Shown here: positions 48,388 through 59,890 of the stretch, in pieces
Numbering within the stretch: the stretch's first letter is position 1
Layout: the number at the start of each line of letters is the position of its first letter
Source: Erwinia oleae
GTDB lineage: Bacteria > Pseudomonadota > Gammaproteobacteria > Enterobacterales > Enterobacteriaceae
Assembly: GCF_000770305.1 (NCBI RefSeq)
Contig: NZ_JNVB01000006.1
Coordinates: forward strand, 31,727 to 95,726
Length of the DNA: 64,000 nt
Reading direction: 5' to 3'
Made by a program: the position numbers and the translations under genes
The notes under the pieces: model-generated
What the model was told of the DNA's origin: nothing
What the model saw: the letters and a program-made list of their open reading frames with translations, nothing else
Databases searched by the model: none

Positions 48388-49727
48388 AGTCACGCGGCCT
48401 GTTGTTCTGGAAAATTCTGCTGGGCTTCTGGCTGACATTTCTGCTGATGAGCCAGCTTATGTGGCTGGGGTTTACCCTTTACGGTAAACACCGTGAGCCG
48501 CCTGAAAATCAGGCGGTGCGGCGCATCGTCAACCTGCAAATGGCCTCGGCGGTTTCGGTGCTCCAGCGCGGCGGCATGGATACGTTGAATGAGATGATGG
48601 TTGACTGGCCTGCTAACGATCGGCGATTTTTTTCAGTACAGGTGATGGAAAATCCGCCGCAGGAGGAGCCGCGCGGGCATCTGAACAGCGCGTTACAAAC
48701 TGATGCGTTTCCAAAAGAGGTCGTTGAATGGGTAACCGGCGCTGACGGCAGGCAGTATCAACTGCGTTACGACGTACAGGGATTGCGTAACGACAGCAGC
48801 ATGGGCCACCCGCCAGCACATTTCCTGAACGTTCCTGTCCCGTTTCTGATCGTGGCGGGCGTTGGCGGGCTGCTGTTCAGCCTTTATCTCGCCTGGAATC
48901 TGGCGCGTCCGATGCGTCAGCTCCGGCAGGGCTTTGAGCGCGTATCCAGCGGCGATCTCTCCGTCCGGCTGTTCCCACAAATGCGCCGCCGTCACGACGA
49001 GCTGTCGGTGGTGGCACAGGACTTTGATGCGATGGTTGAACGGCTCTCGGTGCTGGTCAGCGCGCGTGAGGCGCTGCTGCATGATATTTCGCATGAACTG
49101 CGTTCGCCGCTGGCGCGCCTTCAGTTAGCAACCGGCCTGGCGCGCCAGACACCGCATTCTGTCGGCGACTCGCTCGATCGCATTGATGAAGAGGCGCGTC
49201 GGCTGGATAAAATGATCGGTGAACTGCTAACGCTATCACGCGCGGAACATCAAAACCTGACGGAAGAACAGTATTTCGATCTGCTTGGGTTGCTGGAGGT
49301 GGTGGCGAACGACGCACGCTTCGAGGCACAGGCAACCGGCGTGGAGATCCTGTTGCAGGCCGACGGCGACACCGATTATACGGTAAGAGGCGATGCCCGG
49401 CTGATCCGCTCGGCGCTGGAAAACGTCGTGCGCAACGCGCTGCGCTTCTCTCAGTGTGGTCAGCAGGTAAAAATTACCCTCAACCGCGAGGAGAAGTGGC
49501 TGAATGTGCGGGTCAGCGACCGGGGGCCGGGCGTGGAAGCGGAGAAGCTGTCGAGTATTTTTGATCCTTTCGTGCGCGTTAATTCTCCGCTTTCTGGTAA
49601 GGGCTACGGCCTGGGATTGTCGATTGTGCGCAAGGTGGTATTAGCGCATCACGGTGAAGTCAAAGCGGTGAACGGCAGGGAAGGCGGTTTGGAGCTGATT
49701 ATCCGATTGCCGCATTGGGTGGCATAG
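48384..49727 (+). CDS. Sensor histidine kinase (CpxA-like)
   Basis: This 447-residue kinase has two membrane helices (about 9-31 and 151-171) enclosing a periplasmic segment of about 120 residues. A HAMP region, H237 in LLHDISHELRSPLARL, and a HATPase domain with N-box near 347-351, DRGPG at 379-383 and GYGLGLSIV follow. It forms a pair with the regulator upstream. The periplasmic part is not one I can assign, so the signal is unknown. Confidence 0.9.
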   Translation: MKSRGLLFWKILLGFWLTFLLMSQLMWLGFTLYGKHREPPENQAVRRIVNLQMASAVSVLQRGGMDTLNEMMVDWPANDRRFFSVQVMENPPQEEPRGHLNSALQTDAFPKEVVEWVTGADGRQYQLRYDVQGLRNDSSMGHPPAHFLNVPVPFLIVAGVGGLLFSLYLAWNLARPMRQLRQGFERVSSGDLSVRLFPQMRRRHDELSVVAQDFDAMVERLSVLVSAREALLHDISHELRSPLARLQLATGLARQTPHSVGDSLDRIDEEARRLDKMIGELLTLSRAEHQNLTEEQYFDLLGLLEVVANDARFEAQATGVEILLQADGDTDYTVRGDARLIRSALENVVRNALRFSQCGQQVKITLNREEKWLNVRVSDRGPGVEAEKLSSIFDPFVRVNSPLSGKGYGLGLSIVRKVVLAHHGEVKAVNGREGGLELIIRLPHWVA

Positions 49728-49793
49728 CTAGCGCTGACGCAGTACTATAATCGGCGCACGAAATCGTTTGCTTCACTTCAGTCGAGGTTAAGG

Positions 49794-50483
49794 ATGAGTA
49801 AAGTTGTTTCAGGTAAGCAACAGGAAGTCCTGCGGATTATGGAAGCTATCTCCATCGCGATTGCACAGCATCGCCTCAAGCCCGGCATGCGGCTGATTGA
49901 AGCGCAGATCGTCGAGGTGTTGAAGGCAAATCGTAACCATGTACAGACCGCACTACAGCGTCTGGCGCTTCAGCATATTGTCACCATTGAACCTCATCGC
50001 GGGGCAATGGTGGCTCAGCCGCCAGCGCGGGAGGCAACCGAGGTCTTCGCCGCGCGGCGTGTTATTGAGCGTGCCATCATTGCTGATATCACGCCCGCCA
50101 GCCTGCTTTGCCATCAGGAGGAGATCGCTCAGCAGCATGACGCTGAGCATCAGGCGATGCTTCGTAACGATCGTCGCGAGTTTGTCAGGCAAATGAGCCT
50201 GTTCCACATTATGCTGGCGAAAATCGGTGGGAACAGCGTGATGACTGAAATTCTCAGCAATCTGATTGTGCGCAGTTCGCTCATTGTGGCGCTGTATCAG
50301 CGTAACGGCACGCCCGCCAGCCACTGTACTGAACATGATGCGATCCTTGAGGCATTGAAGGCGGGAGACGTGCCGCAGGCGCAGGCGGTGATGGAAGAAC
50401 ACCTGCTGATTATTGAGCAACAGCTGGATCTCAGCGAGTCCGCCAACGATGCATCAAATCTGCGTCAGGCACTGAGTGCCTGA
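49794..50483 (+). CDS. GntR-family transcriptional regulator (FCD subgroup)
   Basis: This 229-residue protein has an N-terminal winged helix (about 10-75) with the FadR-like pattern LKPGMRLIEAQIVEVL and NRNHVQTALQRLALQ, and an FCD ligand domain (about 83-210) with the metal-binding pattern HIMLAKIGGN and TEHDAILEALKAGD. FCD regulators usually respond to organic acids or sugar acids. No metabolic gene is adjacent, so target and ligand are unknown. It is convergent with crr. Confidence 0.86.
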   Translation: MSKVVSGKQQEVLRIMEAISIAIAQHRLKPGMRLIEAQIVEVLKANRNHVQTALQRLALQHIVTIEPHRGAMVAQPPAREATEVFAARRVIERAIIADITPASLLCHQEEIAQQHDAEHQAMLRNDRREFVRQMSLFHIMLAKIGGNSVMTEILSNLIVRSSLIVALYQRNGTPASHCTEHDAILEALKAGDVPQAQAVMEEHLLIIEQQLDLSESANDASNLRQALSA

Positions 50484-50496
50484 TCACGGGCAATAA

Positions 50497-50526
50497 AAAA
50501 GCCCTCTGATTGCTCAGAAGGCCTTT
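50497..50526. terminator. Terminator hairpin between the GntR-type gene and crr
   Basis: AAGCCCTCTGA pairs imperfectly with TCAGAAGGCCTT across a short loop, with A residues on one side and TTTAT on the other. It can end transcripts from both convergent genes. Confidence 0.65.
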
Positions 50527-50546
50527 ATCAGGGACAACAAATGCCC

Positions 50547-51050
50547 CTATTTTTTAATGCGGATGACCGGTGTTTCACCGACGACCACGCTACCCGTCAG
50601 CTTCACCAGCTCTTTGATCTCATCCATGTTAGAGATGACAACCGGCGTGAGCGTTGACTTGGCTTTCTCTTCCAGCAGCGCCAGATCGAATTCGATGACG
50701 ACGTCACCTTTTTTCACCTTCTGGCCTTCTTCAGCGATACGCTTAAAGCCTTCGCCTTTCAGTTCAACCGTATCAATTCCGAAGTGGACAAACAGCTCGA
50801 TGCCGTTGTCTGACTCAATGGAAAATGCATGATTGGTTTCGAAAATTTTACCGATGGTGCCATCAACCGGCGCAACCATTTTATTACCGGCTGGTTTGAT
50901 TGCGATACCGTCGCCAACAATTTTCTCCGCGAACACCACGTCCGGCACGTCTTCGATATTCACGATTTCGCCTGACAGCGGTGCTACGATCTCAATGGCG
51001 CCAGAAGTGGTATCTGACTTATCGCCAAAAAGTTTGGAAAACAAACCCAT
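50547..51050 (-). CDS. crr: Crr, enzyme IIA of the glucose PTS
   Basis: This 167-residue phosphocarrier accepts phosphate from HPr and passes it to sugar permeases. It also regulates adenylate cyclase and blocks non-PTS permeases. The active histidine is H89 in [13 protein letters not shown], with the partner H74 in TNHAFSIES. The N-terminus [11 protein letters not shown] forms the membrane-binding helix. It is two residues shorter than E. coli Crr. It lies 43 bases downstream of ptsI as the third gene of ptsHI-crr. Confidence 0.97.
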   Translation of the reverse strand: MGLFSKLFGDKSDTTSGAIEIVAPLSGEIVNIEDVPDVVFAEKIVGDGIAIKPAGNKMVAPVDGTIGKIFETNHAFSIESDNGIELFVHFGIDTVELKGEGFKRIAEEGQKVKKGDVVIEFDLALLEEKAKSTLTPVVISNMDEIKELVKLTGSVVVGETPVIRIKK

Positions 51051-51093
51051 GATCTTCTCCTAAGCAGTAATATTGGGCCAGCGTCTCGCAGGA

Positions 51094-52821
51094 TCAGCAA
51101 AGAGTTTTTTCTGCAATGAACTTGTTGACCAGGTTCATTAACTCTTCGGCTGTTGGTTGAGCCAGAGCCTGCTCTGCCAATGCCTTCGCATCTTCAAAAT
51201 TCGTATTACGAATAATTTTCTTAATGCGTGGGATAGAAATGGCACTCATGCTGAATTCGTCCAGCCCCATTCCCAATAACAGTAGTGTAGCACGTTCGTC
51301 GCCAGCCAGCTCACCACACATCCCTGTCCATTTACCTTCAACATGAGATGCATCAATAACCTGCTTGATAAGCGTCAGCACGGAAGGCGTCATTGGGTTA
51401 TACAGATGAGAAATCAGGTCGTTACCACGGTCGACCGCCAGCGTGTACTGTGTCAAATCGTTAGTACCGATGCTAAAAAAATCAACCTCTTTCGCCAGAT
51501 GATGGGCAATTGCCGCCGAAGCAGGCGTTTCAACCATAATGCCCACCTCGATACTTTCATCAAAGGCTTTACTCTCTTCGCGCAGCTGAGACTTAAGAAT
51601 TTCCAGCTCTGCCTTCAGCGTACGAACTTCCTCAACAGAAATAACCATCGGAAACATAATACGTAGCTTGCCGAATGCGGAAGCGCGCAGGATAGCGCGA
51701 AGCTGCGCATGCAGAATTTCCGGGCGATCCATGGCGATGCGAATCGCGCGCCAGCCGAGGAACGGGTTGTCCTCTTTCGGCAGGTTCATGTAAGGCAGAT
51801 CTTTGTCGCCGCCAATATCCATTGTACGAACGATAACCGCCTGCGAACCGACGGCTTCTGCCACGGCTTTATAAGCCTGGAACTGCTCTTCTTCGGTTGG
51901 CAGCGCATCGCGATCCATAAACAGGAACTCAGTGCGATACAGACCAACGCCTTCTGCGCCGTTGCGCTCGGCGCCCGCGACGTCGCGCACCGTACCGATG
52001 TTGGCGCACACTTCAACCTGATGGCCGTCCAGCGTAATGGCGGGCAGATCTTTCAGCTTGGCGAGATCGTTTTTCTCGCTCAGATACTGTGCCTGAATCG
52101 CTTTCAGCTCGTCGATTTTTTCCGCCGACGGATTCACGTGAATTTCATTATTCACGCCATCAAGGATCAGATAGTCGTCATTTTTTACTTCTGAGGTCAC
52201 GTTGCCGGTGCCGACAATCGCAGGCAGCTCAAGCGAACGCGCCATGATCGAGGTGTGCGAAGTGCGGCCACCCAGATCGGTAATGAAGCCCAGCACTTTG
52301 TTGAGGTTCAGCTGCGCCGTTTCAGATGGCGTCAGGTCTTTAGCGACCAGCAGCACTTCGTCAGCGATAGCGCTCAGGTCAACAATGTGCAGGCCCAGAA
52401 TGTTTTGCAGCAGGCGTTTACCGATGTCGCGTACGTCGGCTGCGCGTTCTTTAAGATATTCGTCGTCCAGCTCTTCCAGCGCCTTTGCCTGTCCGTCAAT
52501 GACCGAGAACGCGGCAGCGTCGGCAGAAGCCAGCTCGTCTTTAATCAGGGCTATGATTTCCTGCTCGAGTTCTTCATCTTCCAGCAGCATGATATGCCCT
52601 TCGAAGATGGCCTCTTTCTCTTCACCGAAGGTCTCTCCGGCTTTAATTTTAATCGCTTCAAGCTGCGTGGCAGCTTTCTGACGACCATCAAGAAAGCGCT
52701 GAACTTCCTGCTCGACCTGGTCGGCAGAAATTTTCTTCCGGTTAATGATTATTTCATCTTCTTTAAGCAGAAGCGCTTTGCCAAAAGCGATACCCGGTGA
52801 TGCTAAAATTCCTGAAATCAT
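51094..52821 (-). CDS. ptsI: PtsI, enzyme I of the phosphotransferase system
   Basis: This 575-residue protein phosphorylates HPr using phosphoenolpyruvate. The phosphorylated histidine is H189 in [20 protein letters not shown]. The C-terminal barrel has [31 protein letters not shown] [14 protein letters not shown], and [10 protein letters not shown]. The length equals E. coli PtsI. Its ribosome site AAGGTAGGG matches E. coli, but the gap to ptsH is 218 bases, longer than in E. coli. Confidence 0.97.
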   Translation of the reverse strand: MISGILASPGIAFGKALLLKEDEIIINRKKISADQVEQEVQRFLDGRQKAATQLEAIKIKAGETFGEEKEAIFEGHIMLLEDEELEQEIIALIKDELASADAAAFSVIDGQAKALEELDDEYLKERAADVRDIGKRLLQNILGLHIVDLSAIADEVLLVAKDLTPSETAQLNLNKVLGFITDLGGRTSHTSIMARSLELPAIVGTGNVTSEVKNDDYLILDGVNNEIHVNPSAEKIDELKAIQAQYLSEKNDLAKLKDLPAITLDGHQVEVCANIGTVRDVAGAERNGAEGVGLYRTEFLFMDRDALPTEEEQFQAYKAVAEAVGSQAVIVRTMDIGGDKDLPYMNLPKEDNPFLGWRAIRIAMDRPEILHAQLRAILRASAFGKLRIMFPMVISVEEVRTLKAELEILKSQLREESKAFDESIEVGIMVETPASAAIAHHLAKEVDFFSIGTNDLTQYTLAVDRGNDLISHLYNPMTPSVLTLIKQVIDASHVEGKWTGMCGELAGDERATLLLLGMGLDEFSMSAISIPRIKKIIRNTNFEDAKALAEQALAQPTAEELMNLVNKFIAEKTLC

Positions 52822-52963
52822 AACCCTACCTTTTTTTATATCTGAAAATCACCTGAGGCGATCGGCCCGGAAACCGTTGGCGAATCCACTCAGCGAGCCT
52901 GGCATTGTAAAACGTACGGGAACAAGGTGTCGCTTAGCCGGAGAAGTTTACGGAAGCAACAAC

Positions 52964-52980
52964 GCGGACATGCTGTCCGC
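52964..52980 (-). other. Hairpin in the long ptsH-ptsI gap
   Basis: GCGGACA and TGTCCGC form a perfect 7-base-pair stem with a 3-base loop, 60 bases after the ptsH stop. No T-tract follows, so it is more likely an RNA-stability or attenuation element than a full terminator. Confidence 0.5.
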
Positions 52981-53039
52981 GATCAAATTGTTTGCACTAT
53001 TTCTGCCTGATAAAGCAACGCCAGACGAAAGATGACGTC

Positions 53040-53297
53040 TTATTCGAGCTCTGCCATCAGTTTAACCAGGTGCTCTACCGCTTTCTGCTCGTCTTCACCT
53101 TCAGCAGACAACGTAACAACGGTCCCCTGAGTCAGGCCCAGCGTTTGCAATTTAAACAGGCTTTTTGCGCTGGCGGATTTGCCGTTAGAGGTGACGGTGA
53201 TTTCAGAAGCAAACGCTTTGGCTTCTTTAACAAACTGGGCAGCAGGGCGGGTATGGAGACCGTTAGGCGCGGTGATAGTAACTTCTTGCTGGAACAT
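53040..53297 (-). CDS. ptsH: PtsH, HPr phosphocarrier
   Basis: This 85-residue phosphocarrier takes phosphate from enzyme I and gives it to the sugar-specific IIA proteins. The phosphorylated histidine is H15 in [17 protein letters not shown], and the conserved S46 region is [15 protein letters not shown]. It is identical in length to E. coli HPr. First gene of ptsHI-crr. Confidence 0.97.
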   Translation of the reverse strand: MFQQEVTITAPNGLHTRPAAQFVKEAKAFASEITVTSNGKSASAKSLFKLQTLGLTQGTVVTLSAEGEDEQKAVEHLVKLMAELE

Positions 53298-53335
53298 TAT
53301 GTTTCCCCAACTTAATTAGGTTTGGTTTTATTGAT

Positions 53336-53362
53336 CTAAAGTCTAGCCGTTCGGCAAAACTT
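53336..53362 (-). promoter_or_regulatory. Probable ptsH promoter
   Basis: Read leftward, TTTTGCC and TAGACT form a -35/-10 pair followed by TTTAG, resembling the E. coli ptsH P1 core. Its distance to the ptsH start is about 45 bases. Assignment is by eye. Confidence 0.5.
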
Positions 53363-53640
53363 TAGCCTGGATATGTCGCGCTGGCCGGCGTATAAAACGC
53401 GCCAAAAAATGCGCTATGTTAAGTTTGAAAAGCGCACGTCAGAATCAGAGAACCAGTGTACGCGTTTCTCAAACCATTATGCCGCTAATCGGGCGATCAC
53501 GCCAAACCAGTAAATCGATTCAGCTTGATCCATTTCATGCGCCGATTAATTTTTCGGATCGAAATAATTGGTTGCTTAGATACCAAGAGCGGCAGGGAAG
53601 ATCAATCTTCAAAATGGCAAAAGTTTGACGCACTCCACAA

Positions 53641-53666
53641 AAAAGCACCCTCGAGGGTGCTTTTTT
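53641..53666. terminator. Terminator downstream of cysK
   Basis: The palindrome AAAAGCACCC/GGGTGCTTTT forms a stem of about 10 base pairs with a TCGA centre and flanking A and T tracts, 23 bases past the cysK stop, able to work on both strands. Confidence 0.9.
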
Positions 53667-53688
53667 AGACAAATCTGCCGTGATGGCA

Positions 53689-54660
53689 TCACTGTTGCAG
53701 TTCTTTCTCTGTGAAGAGATCTGCAAAAAGCGCCGTACTCAGATAGCGTTCACCGGAAGAGGGCAGGATAACCACGATGGTTTTGTTAGCGAAAGATTCG
53801 TCTTCAAGCAGCTTCAGTGCGGCTGCAACGGCGGCGCCGGAGGAGATGCCCGCCAGAATGCCTTCTTCTTCCATCAGGCGACGCGCGGTTGATATTGACT
53901 CTTCATTAGTGATAGCGACGACACGGTCGATTAAGTCCAGCTCCAGGTTGCCGGGGATAAAGCCTGCGCCGATGCCCTGAATTTTATGCGGGCCCGGTTT
54001 GATCTCTTCCCCCGCCAGCGCCTGGGCGATAACCGGAGAATCCGTTGGCTCAACCGCGACGGTGATCAGATCTTTTTTACCTTTGGTATTTTTGATGAAG
54101 CGGCTGACGCCGGTCAGGGTGCCGCCGGTGCCGACGCCTGCAATGAACACGTCTACCTCACCATCGGTATCTTCCCAAATTTCCGGACCGGTGGTTTTCT
54201 CATGGATTTCCGGGTTTGCGGGGTTACTGAACTGCTGGAGCAGAACAAATTTTTCCGGCGCGCTGGCAACAATCTCTTCTGCTTTGGCGATAGCGCCCTT
54301 CATGCCTTTGGCGCCTTCGGTCAGGATCAGGTTTGCGCCCAGCGCTTTCAGCAGTTTGCGGCGCTCCACGCTCATGGTTTCCGGCATGGTCAACGTCAGC
54401 TTGTAGCCGCGCGCAGCGGCAACGTAGGCCAGCGCAATGCCCGTATTGCCGCTGGTCGGTTCGACCAGCTCAATGCCGGGTTTCAGAATGCCTTTTTTCT
54501 CTGCGTCCCAAATCATGTTGGCACCGATACGGCATTTAACGCTGAAGCTGGGGTTACGCGATTCCACCTTAGCCAAAATGCGGCCGTTACCGATGCGGTT
54601 CAGGCGAACCAGTGGGGTATGACCAATTGTTAACGAGTTGTCTTCATAAATCTTACTCAT
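53689..54660 (-). CDS. cysK: CysK, cysteine synthase A
   Basis: This 323-residue PLP enzyme joins O-acetylserine and sulfide. PLP lysine is K42 in [16 protein letters not shown], and the phosphate loop lies in [23 protein letters not shown] is the substrate loop. The C-terminus with [12 protein letters not shown] is that of CysK, not CysM. It is followed (rightward) by cysZ in the same direction. Confidence 0.97.
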   Translation of the reverse strand: MSKIYEDNSLTIGHTPLVRLNRIGNGRILAKVESRNPSFSVKCRIGANMIWDAEKKGILKPGIELVEPTSGNTGIALAYVAAARGYKLTLTMPETMSVERRKLLKALGANLILTEGAKGMKGAIAKAEEIVASAPEKFVLLQQFSNPANPEIHEKTTGPEIWEDTDGEVDVFIAGVGTGGTLTGVSRFIKNTKGKKDLITVAVEPTDSPVIAQALAGEEIKPGPHKIQGIGAGFIPGNLELDLIDRVVAITNEESISTARRLMEEEGILAGISSGAAVAAALKLLEDESFANKTIVVILPSSGERYLSTALFADLFTEKELQQ

Positions 54661-54789
54661 AGCCCGTCCTTAACTGTATGAAATTTGGGGAACCTTAAAA
54701 GCATACCTCGTTCATTTTTTCAAGGAAGTGAAGAAATCGTATATAGATATGTTTTGCAGCAATAAGCATAAATGAAAAAGCATAAGGCA

Positions 54790-55545
54790 TTATTTATGCG
54801 GACTGTATTGCCCACGATAGCGGTCAACCCACATTGCCGTCGCGCCGCAAACGGCGACGGGCATGATGGCAAGATTCAGAATGGGCACCAGCGTGAACAG
54901 GCTGATCAGCGCGCCAAACTGCATGTTGTCAAGCCTGTGCTGCTTCAGCGCCCCGCGCATTTGCCGGAAGCTCACTTTATGGTTATCGAAAGGGTAATCG
55001 CAATACTGTACGCAGAGCATCCAGGCGGTGAACAGAAACCACAGCACCGGTGCCACCGTCTGACCGAAACCGGGAATGAAATAGAGCAGCAGCAACAGGA
55101 TGGCGCGTGGCAGATACCAGGCGAATTTCTGCCACTCACGCTTCATGATGCGCGGAAAATCCTTCACAATTCCTGCCCAGCCGCCGTCAGGGAGGGTTTT
55201 CCCGGTTAGCTTCGCTTCAAGCTGCTCGGCGAGCAGGCCGCAAAAGGGGGCCGCGATCCAGTTTGCCAGGGTGGAAAAGAAGTAGCTAAAGACTAGCAGA
55301 ATGGAGATAACCGCCAGCGGCCACAGCAGGTAGCTCAGCCACTGGAGCCATTCCGGTACATGGGACATCATCAGCGGCAGCCACTGATTGAGCTTCCAGA
55401 AGAGCCAGACAAATGCGCTGCCCATCAGCAATACGTTAATCAGCAGCGGGATAACGACATAGCGCCGAATACCTGCGAGATGGATAAGCTGCCAGCCACG
55501 CTGAAAATAGTAAACGCCTGACGTCCGGGTTTGCGATGAAGCCAT
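54790..55545 (-). CDS. cysZ: CysZ, high-affinity sulfate transporter
   Basis: This 251-residue inner-membrane protein (253 in E. coli) imports sulfate for cysteine synthesis. Four hydrophobic segments lie at about 32-55, 70-97, 145-167 and 203-225, and conserved parts include [16 protein letters not shown] and [15 protein letters not shown]. It is upstream of cysK and is divergent from zipA across about 220 bases. Confidence 0.94.
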   Translation of the reverse strand: MASSQTRTSGVYYFQRGWQLIHLAGIRRYVVIPLLINVLLMGSAFVWLFWKLNQWLPLMMSHVPEWLQWLSYLLWPLAVISILLVFSYFFSTLANWIAAPFCGLLAEQLEAKLTGKTLPDGGWAGIVKDFPRIMKREWQKFAWYLPRAILLLLLYFIPGFGQTVAPVLWFLFTAWMLCVQYCDYPFDNHKVSFRQMRGALKQHRLDNMQFGALISLFTLVPILNLAIMPVAVCGATAMWVDRYRGQYSPHK

Positions 55546-55765
55546 TGTCTGTTATTCCTCTAAAATTTGACCCTGCCACGCTATCATACCGCAGCCATTT
55601 TCGCTGTCAGCGTGCAATTTGGATGAAAAAACAGCAAAAAAGCGTGTCAGGGTACGCTTATTTGTCAGAAAATAGTGCACGGACTTGCACTTGTTAACCA
55701 GGGCAAATACAGTTAGAGGATAAAGTTTGCCGCGGTGGCAAGGTATTGGAACAACAGAGAATACA

Positions 55766-56701
55766 ATGATGCAGGATTTGCGTCTGATATTAATCGTTGT
55801 TGGCGCGATCGCCATAATAGCGCTTCTTCTTCATGGTCTGTGGACCAGCCGTAAAGAGCGCTCATCCGTTTTTCGCGATCGTCCCCACAAGCGTTTAAAA
55901 CAGGATAGAGAAGAATCTTTTGACGACGTCGAAGAAGGCGTGGGAAAAGTGCGTGTGACGCACTCACGCAAAACAGCGTCAGATGAGATTGATGAACCGC
56001 TTGAGCCTTCTTCAGGTACGCCAACCCGCCATGAGACGCCTGCGCGTCCGCAGAAGCCGCGACCCGCCCCCGCGCAGTCGCCACAAATTGATGAACAGCC
56101 AGAGCTCGATCCGCTCTTCGGCGGCGAGTTGCCTCATGCGCCTGAGCCAGAAGCCGAGCCGGAGCCTGTTCGTCACGTCAGGCCGCCGTCCATCCAGCCA
56201 GCCCAGCCCGAGGTTGATGACGAGCCAGAATTCACCACTGCGCCAGAAACGCCTGCCGCGCCGCCGCGTAAAGAACCGTTAAAAGAGACGGTGCTGGTTC
56301 TGCACGTTGGCGCACATGCGGGCGGCATGCTCGACGGCGAAGCGCTGCTTCAGGGCATCTTGCAGGCGGGCTTCCAGTTTGGTGAAATGAATATTTTCCA
56401 TCGCCATCTCAGCCCGGCGGGCAGCGGCCCGGTGCTCTTCAGCCTGGCTAATATGGTAAAACCTGGCTCTTTCGACCCGGACAAAATGTCTGATTTCGCT
56501 ACGCCGGGCATCTCGATCTTTATGATGGTGCCGTCCTACGGTGACGCGAATCAGAACTTCAAGCTGATGCTTCAGTCGGCGCAGCGTATTGCCGATGACG
56601 TCGGCGGCGTAGTGCTGGATGACGAGCGCCGTATGATGACGCCGCAGAAGCTGGAAACGTATAAAAACCGTATTCGCGAAGTGACAGAGGCTAACGCCTG
56701 A
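55766..56701 (+). CDS. zipA: ZipA, cell-division protein
   Basis: This 311-residue protein anchors FtsZ to the membrane at the division site. It starts with a single membrane helix (about 5-26: [20 protein letters not shown]), continues with a charged segment and a Pro/Gln/Glu-rich linker (about 60-170), and ends with the FtsZ-binding domain (about 180-311), with [14 protein letters not shown] and [12 protein letters not shown]. The linker is shorter than in E. coli (328 residues). The ATG pair at 55766/55769 gives the conserved MMQDL start. Confidence 0.95.
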   Translation: MMQDLRLILIVVGAIAIIALLLHGLWTSRKERSSVFRDRPHKRLKQDREESFDDVEEGVGKVRVTHSRKTASDEIDEPLEPSSGTPTRHETPARPQKPRPAPAQSPQIDEQPELDPLFGGELPHAPEPEAEPEPVRHVRPPSIQPAQPEVDDEPEFTTAPETPAAPPRKEPLKETVLVLHVGAHAGGMLDGEALLQGILQAGFQFGEMNIFHRHLSPAGSGPVLFSLANMVKPGSFDPDKMSDFATPGISIFMMVPSYGDANQNFKLMLQSAQRIADDVGGVVLDDERRMMTPQKLETYKNRIREVTEANA

Positions 56702-56731
56702 TCCGCGCACGGTTTTAAGCTCCCTGTTTGA

Positions 56732-58792
<2,061 letters not shown>

Positions 58793-58793
58793 T

Positions 58794-59027
58794 ATGGAAA
58801 AAGAGCAGCTTATTGAGATCGCCAATACCGCGATGCCTTTCGGGAAATATAAGGGCTGCACGTTAATTGACCTGCCGGAGCCTTATCTGCTGTGGTTCGC
58901 CCGCAAAGGCGAATTTCCACAGGGCAAACTGGGTGAACTGATGCAGCTCACCCTGGCAATTAAAGTTGAAGGGTTGGAAGGGCTGGTCAAGCCACTGAAA
59001 CATCCTGACCCTTTTTACAAGGGATAA
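58794..59027 (+). CDS. ypeB: YpeB, DUF3820 small protein
   Basis: This 77-residue protein begins with MEKEQLIEIANTAMPFGKYK and continues with LPEPYLLWFARKGEFPQGKL, as in E. coli YpeB (72 residues). The domain occurs beside exonuclease domains elsewhere, so a role with LigA is possible but unproven. It starts right after ligA. Confidence 0.92.
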   Translation: MEKEQLIEIANTAMPFGKYKGCTLIDLPEPYLLWFARKGEFPQGKLGELMQLTLAIKVEGLEGLVKPLKHPDPFYKG

Positions 59028-59030
59028 AAT

Positions 59031-59888
59031 TTATGCTTTTTTTTCCGGAAAGTTATAATGCCATTTACTTCCCATTAATTTGTCCAGTTCTGCACCAAAT
59101 CCTGTTCCGAATCCAGCGGCAGGCGTTAGCGTTAATTCTCCAAAATAGAGTTTATCATTAACGATGTACCAGTCGATGCGTACATAATCGATCCCATCAG
59201 CCAAAACAAAACTTTTTGATAAAGCAAGTTCCAGTATGTTCCGATACTCATCTAAGGCGCTATCGCTAAGAGAGTTAATAAAGAAGGTTCTCATTATATC
59301 GCCACGAAAACGGTTATCGATAATTTGCAATATATACCAGAATGTTCCATCAGGTTGACGGAAAAGATGAAATTTATAATCAATCAGGAAAGGATGCTTA
59401 TCACGTAACCTTTTTTCCACTAATAAAAATCGATCGATATTTTTATAATGATATTCGCATGCATGCTCAGAAAAATCCACTTTCAACCACTTTTCAAACT
59501 TATCAATCTGCGCGCGTAACTCATCGACTGCCGGTGTACACTCAAAAAAATGAACCATTCCTGCGCCATGATTAGGCTTGATAACAACATCACCCAGTTC
59601 ATCGATGACATCGATTAACGTCGAAGCATCCTGAGTGGAATAAATCAGATTGATTAAAAAGTCAGCACCTATTTTTAGTTCAACATAATCCCGCACCAGC
59701 AGTTTGTCTGCCAGTAAAGTATAAATAGGGTTGATATGACAGTCATTTTGTTTCCTACAGAGTAGTTTTTCACTAAAATATTTTGGTTTTTTCAGATTAG
59801 GGATTCTTTTGAATATTCTCACATACATAATATAGTCGCGAGTTCTCCAGGGGAGTTTTTTTGTTTTTTCAGATATCCATTCTTTCAT
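59031..59888 (-). CDS. TupA-like ATP-grasp protein of surface polysaccharide synthesis
   Basis: This 285-residue protein resembles the TupA-like ATP-grasp family. Indicators are LLADKLLVRDYVELKIGADF near residue 60, the nucleotide-binding region DVVIKPNHGAGMVHF (about 100-115), DYKFHLFRQPDGTFWYI, and a metal-binding end in DYVRIDWYIVNDKLYFGELT. TupA-like enzymes add amino acids or glutamate chains to surface polysaccharides; the exact product here is unknown. It lies two bases after the flippase gene and is AT-rich against its neighbours, suggesting transfer. Confidence 0.75.
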   Translation of the reverse strand: MKEWISEKTKKLPWRTRDYIMYVRIFKRIPNLKKPKYFSEKLLCRKQNDCHINPIYTLLADKLLVRDYVELKIGADFLINLIYSTQDASTLIDVIDELGDVVIKPNHGAGMVHFFECTPAVDELRAQIDKFEKWLKVDFSEHACEYHYKNIDRFLLVEKRLRDKHPFLIDYKFHLFRQPDGTFWYILQIIDNRFRGDIMRTFFINSLSDSALDEYRNILELALSKSFVLADGIDYVRIDWYIVNDKLYFGELTLTPAAGFGTGFGAELDKLMGSKWHYNFPEKKA

Positions 59889-59890
59889 TT

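Larger units (their letters stand above)
53298..53688. other. Region between ptsH and cysK, holding the pts promoter and cysK end
   Basis: About 390 bases without a gene. It contains the probable ptsH promoter near 53336-53362 and the terminator at 53641-53666. The middle (53400-53620) carries further control sequence, as in E. coli where the pts promoters span this gap. I did not find a clear CRP site by eye. Confidence 0.5.
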
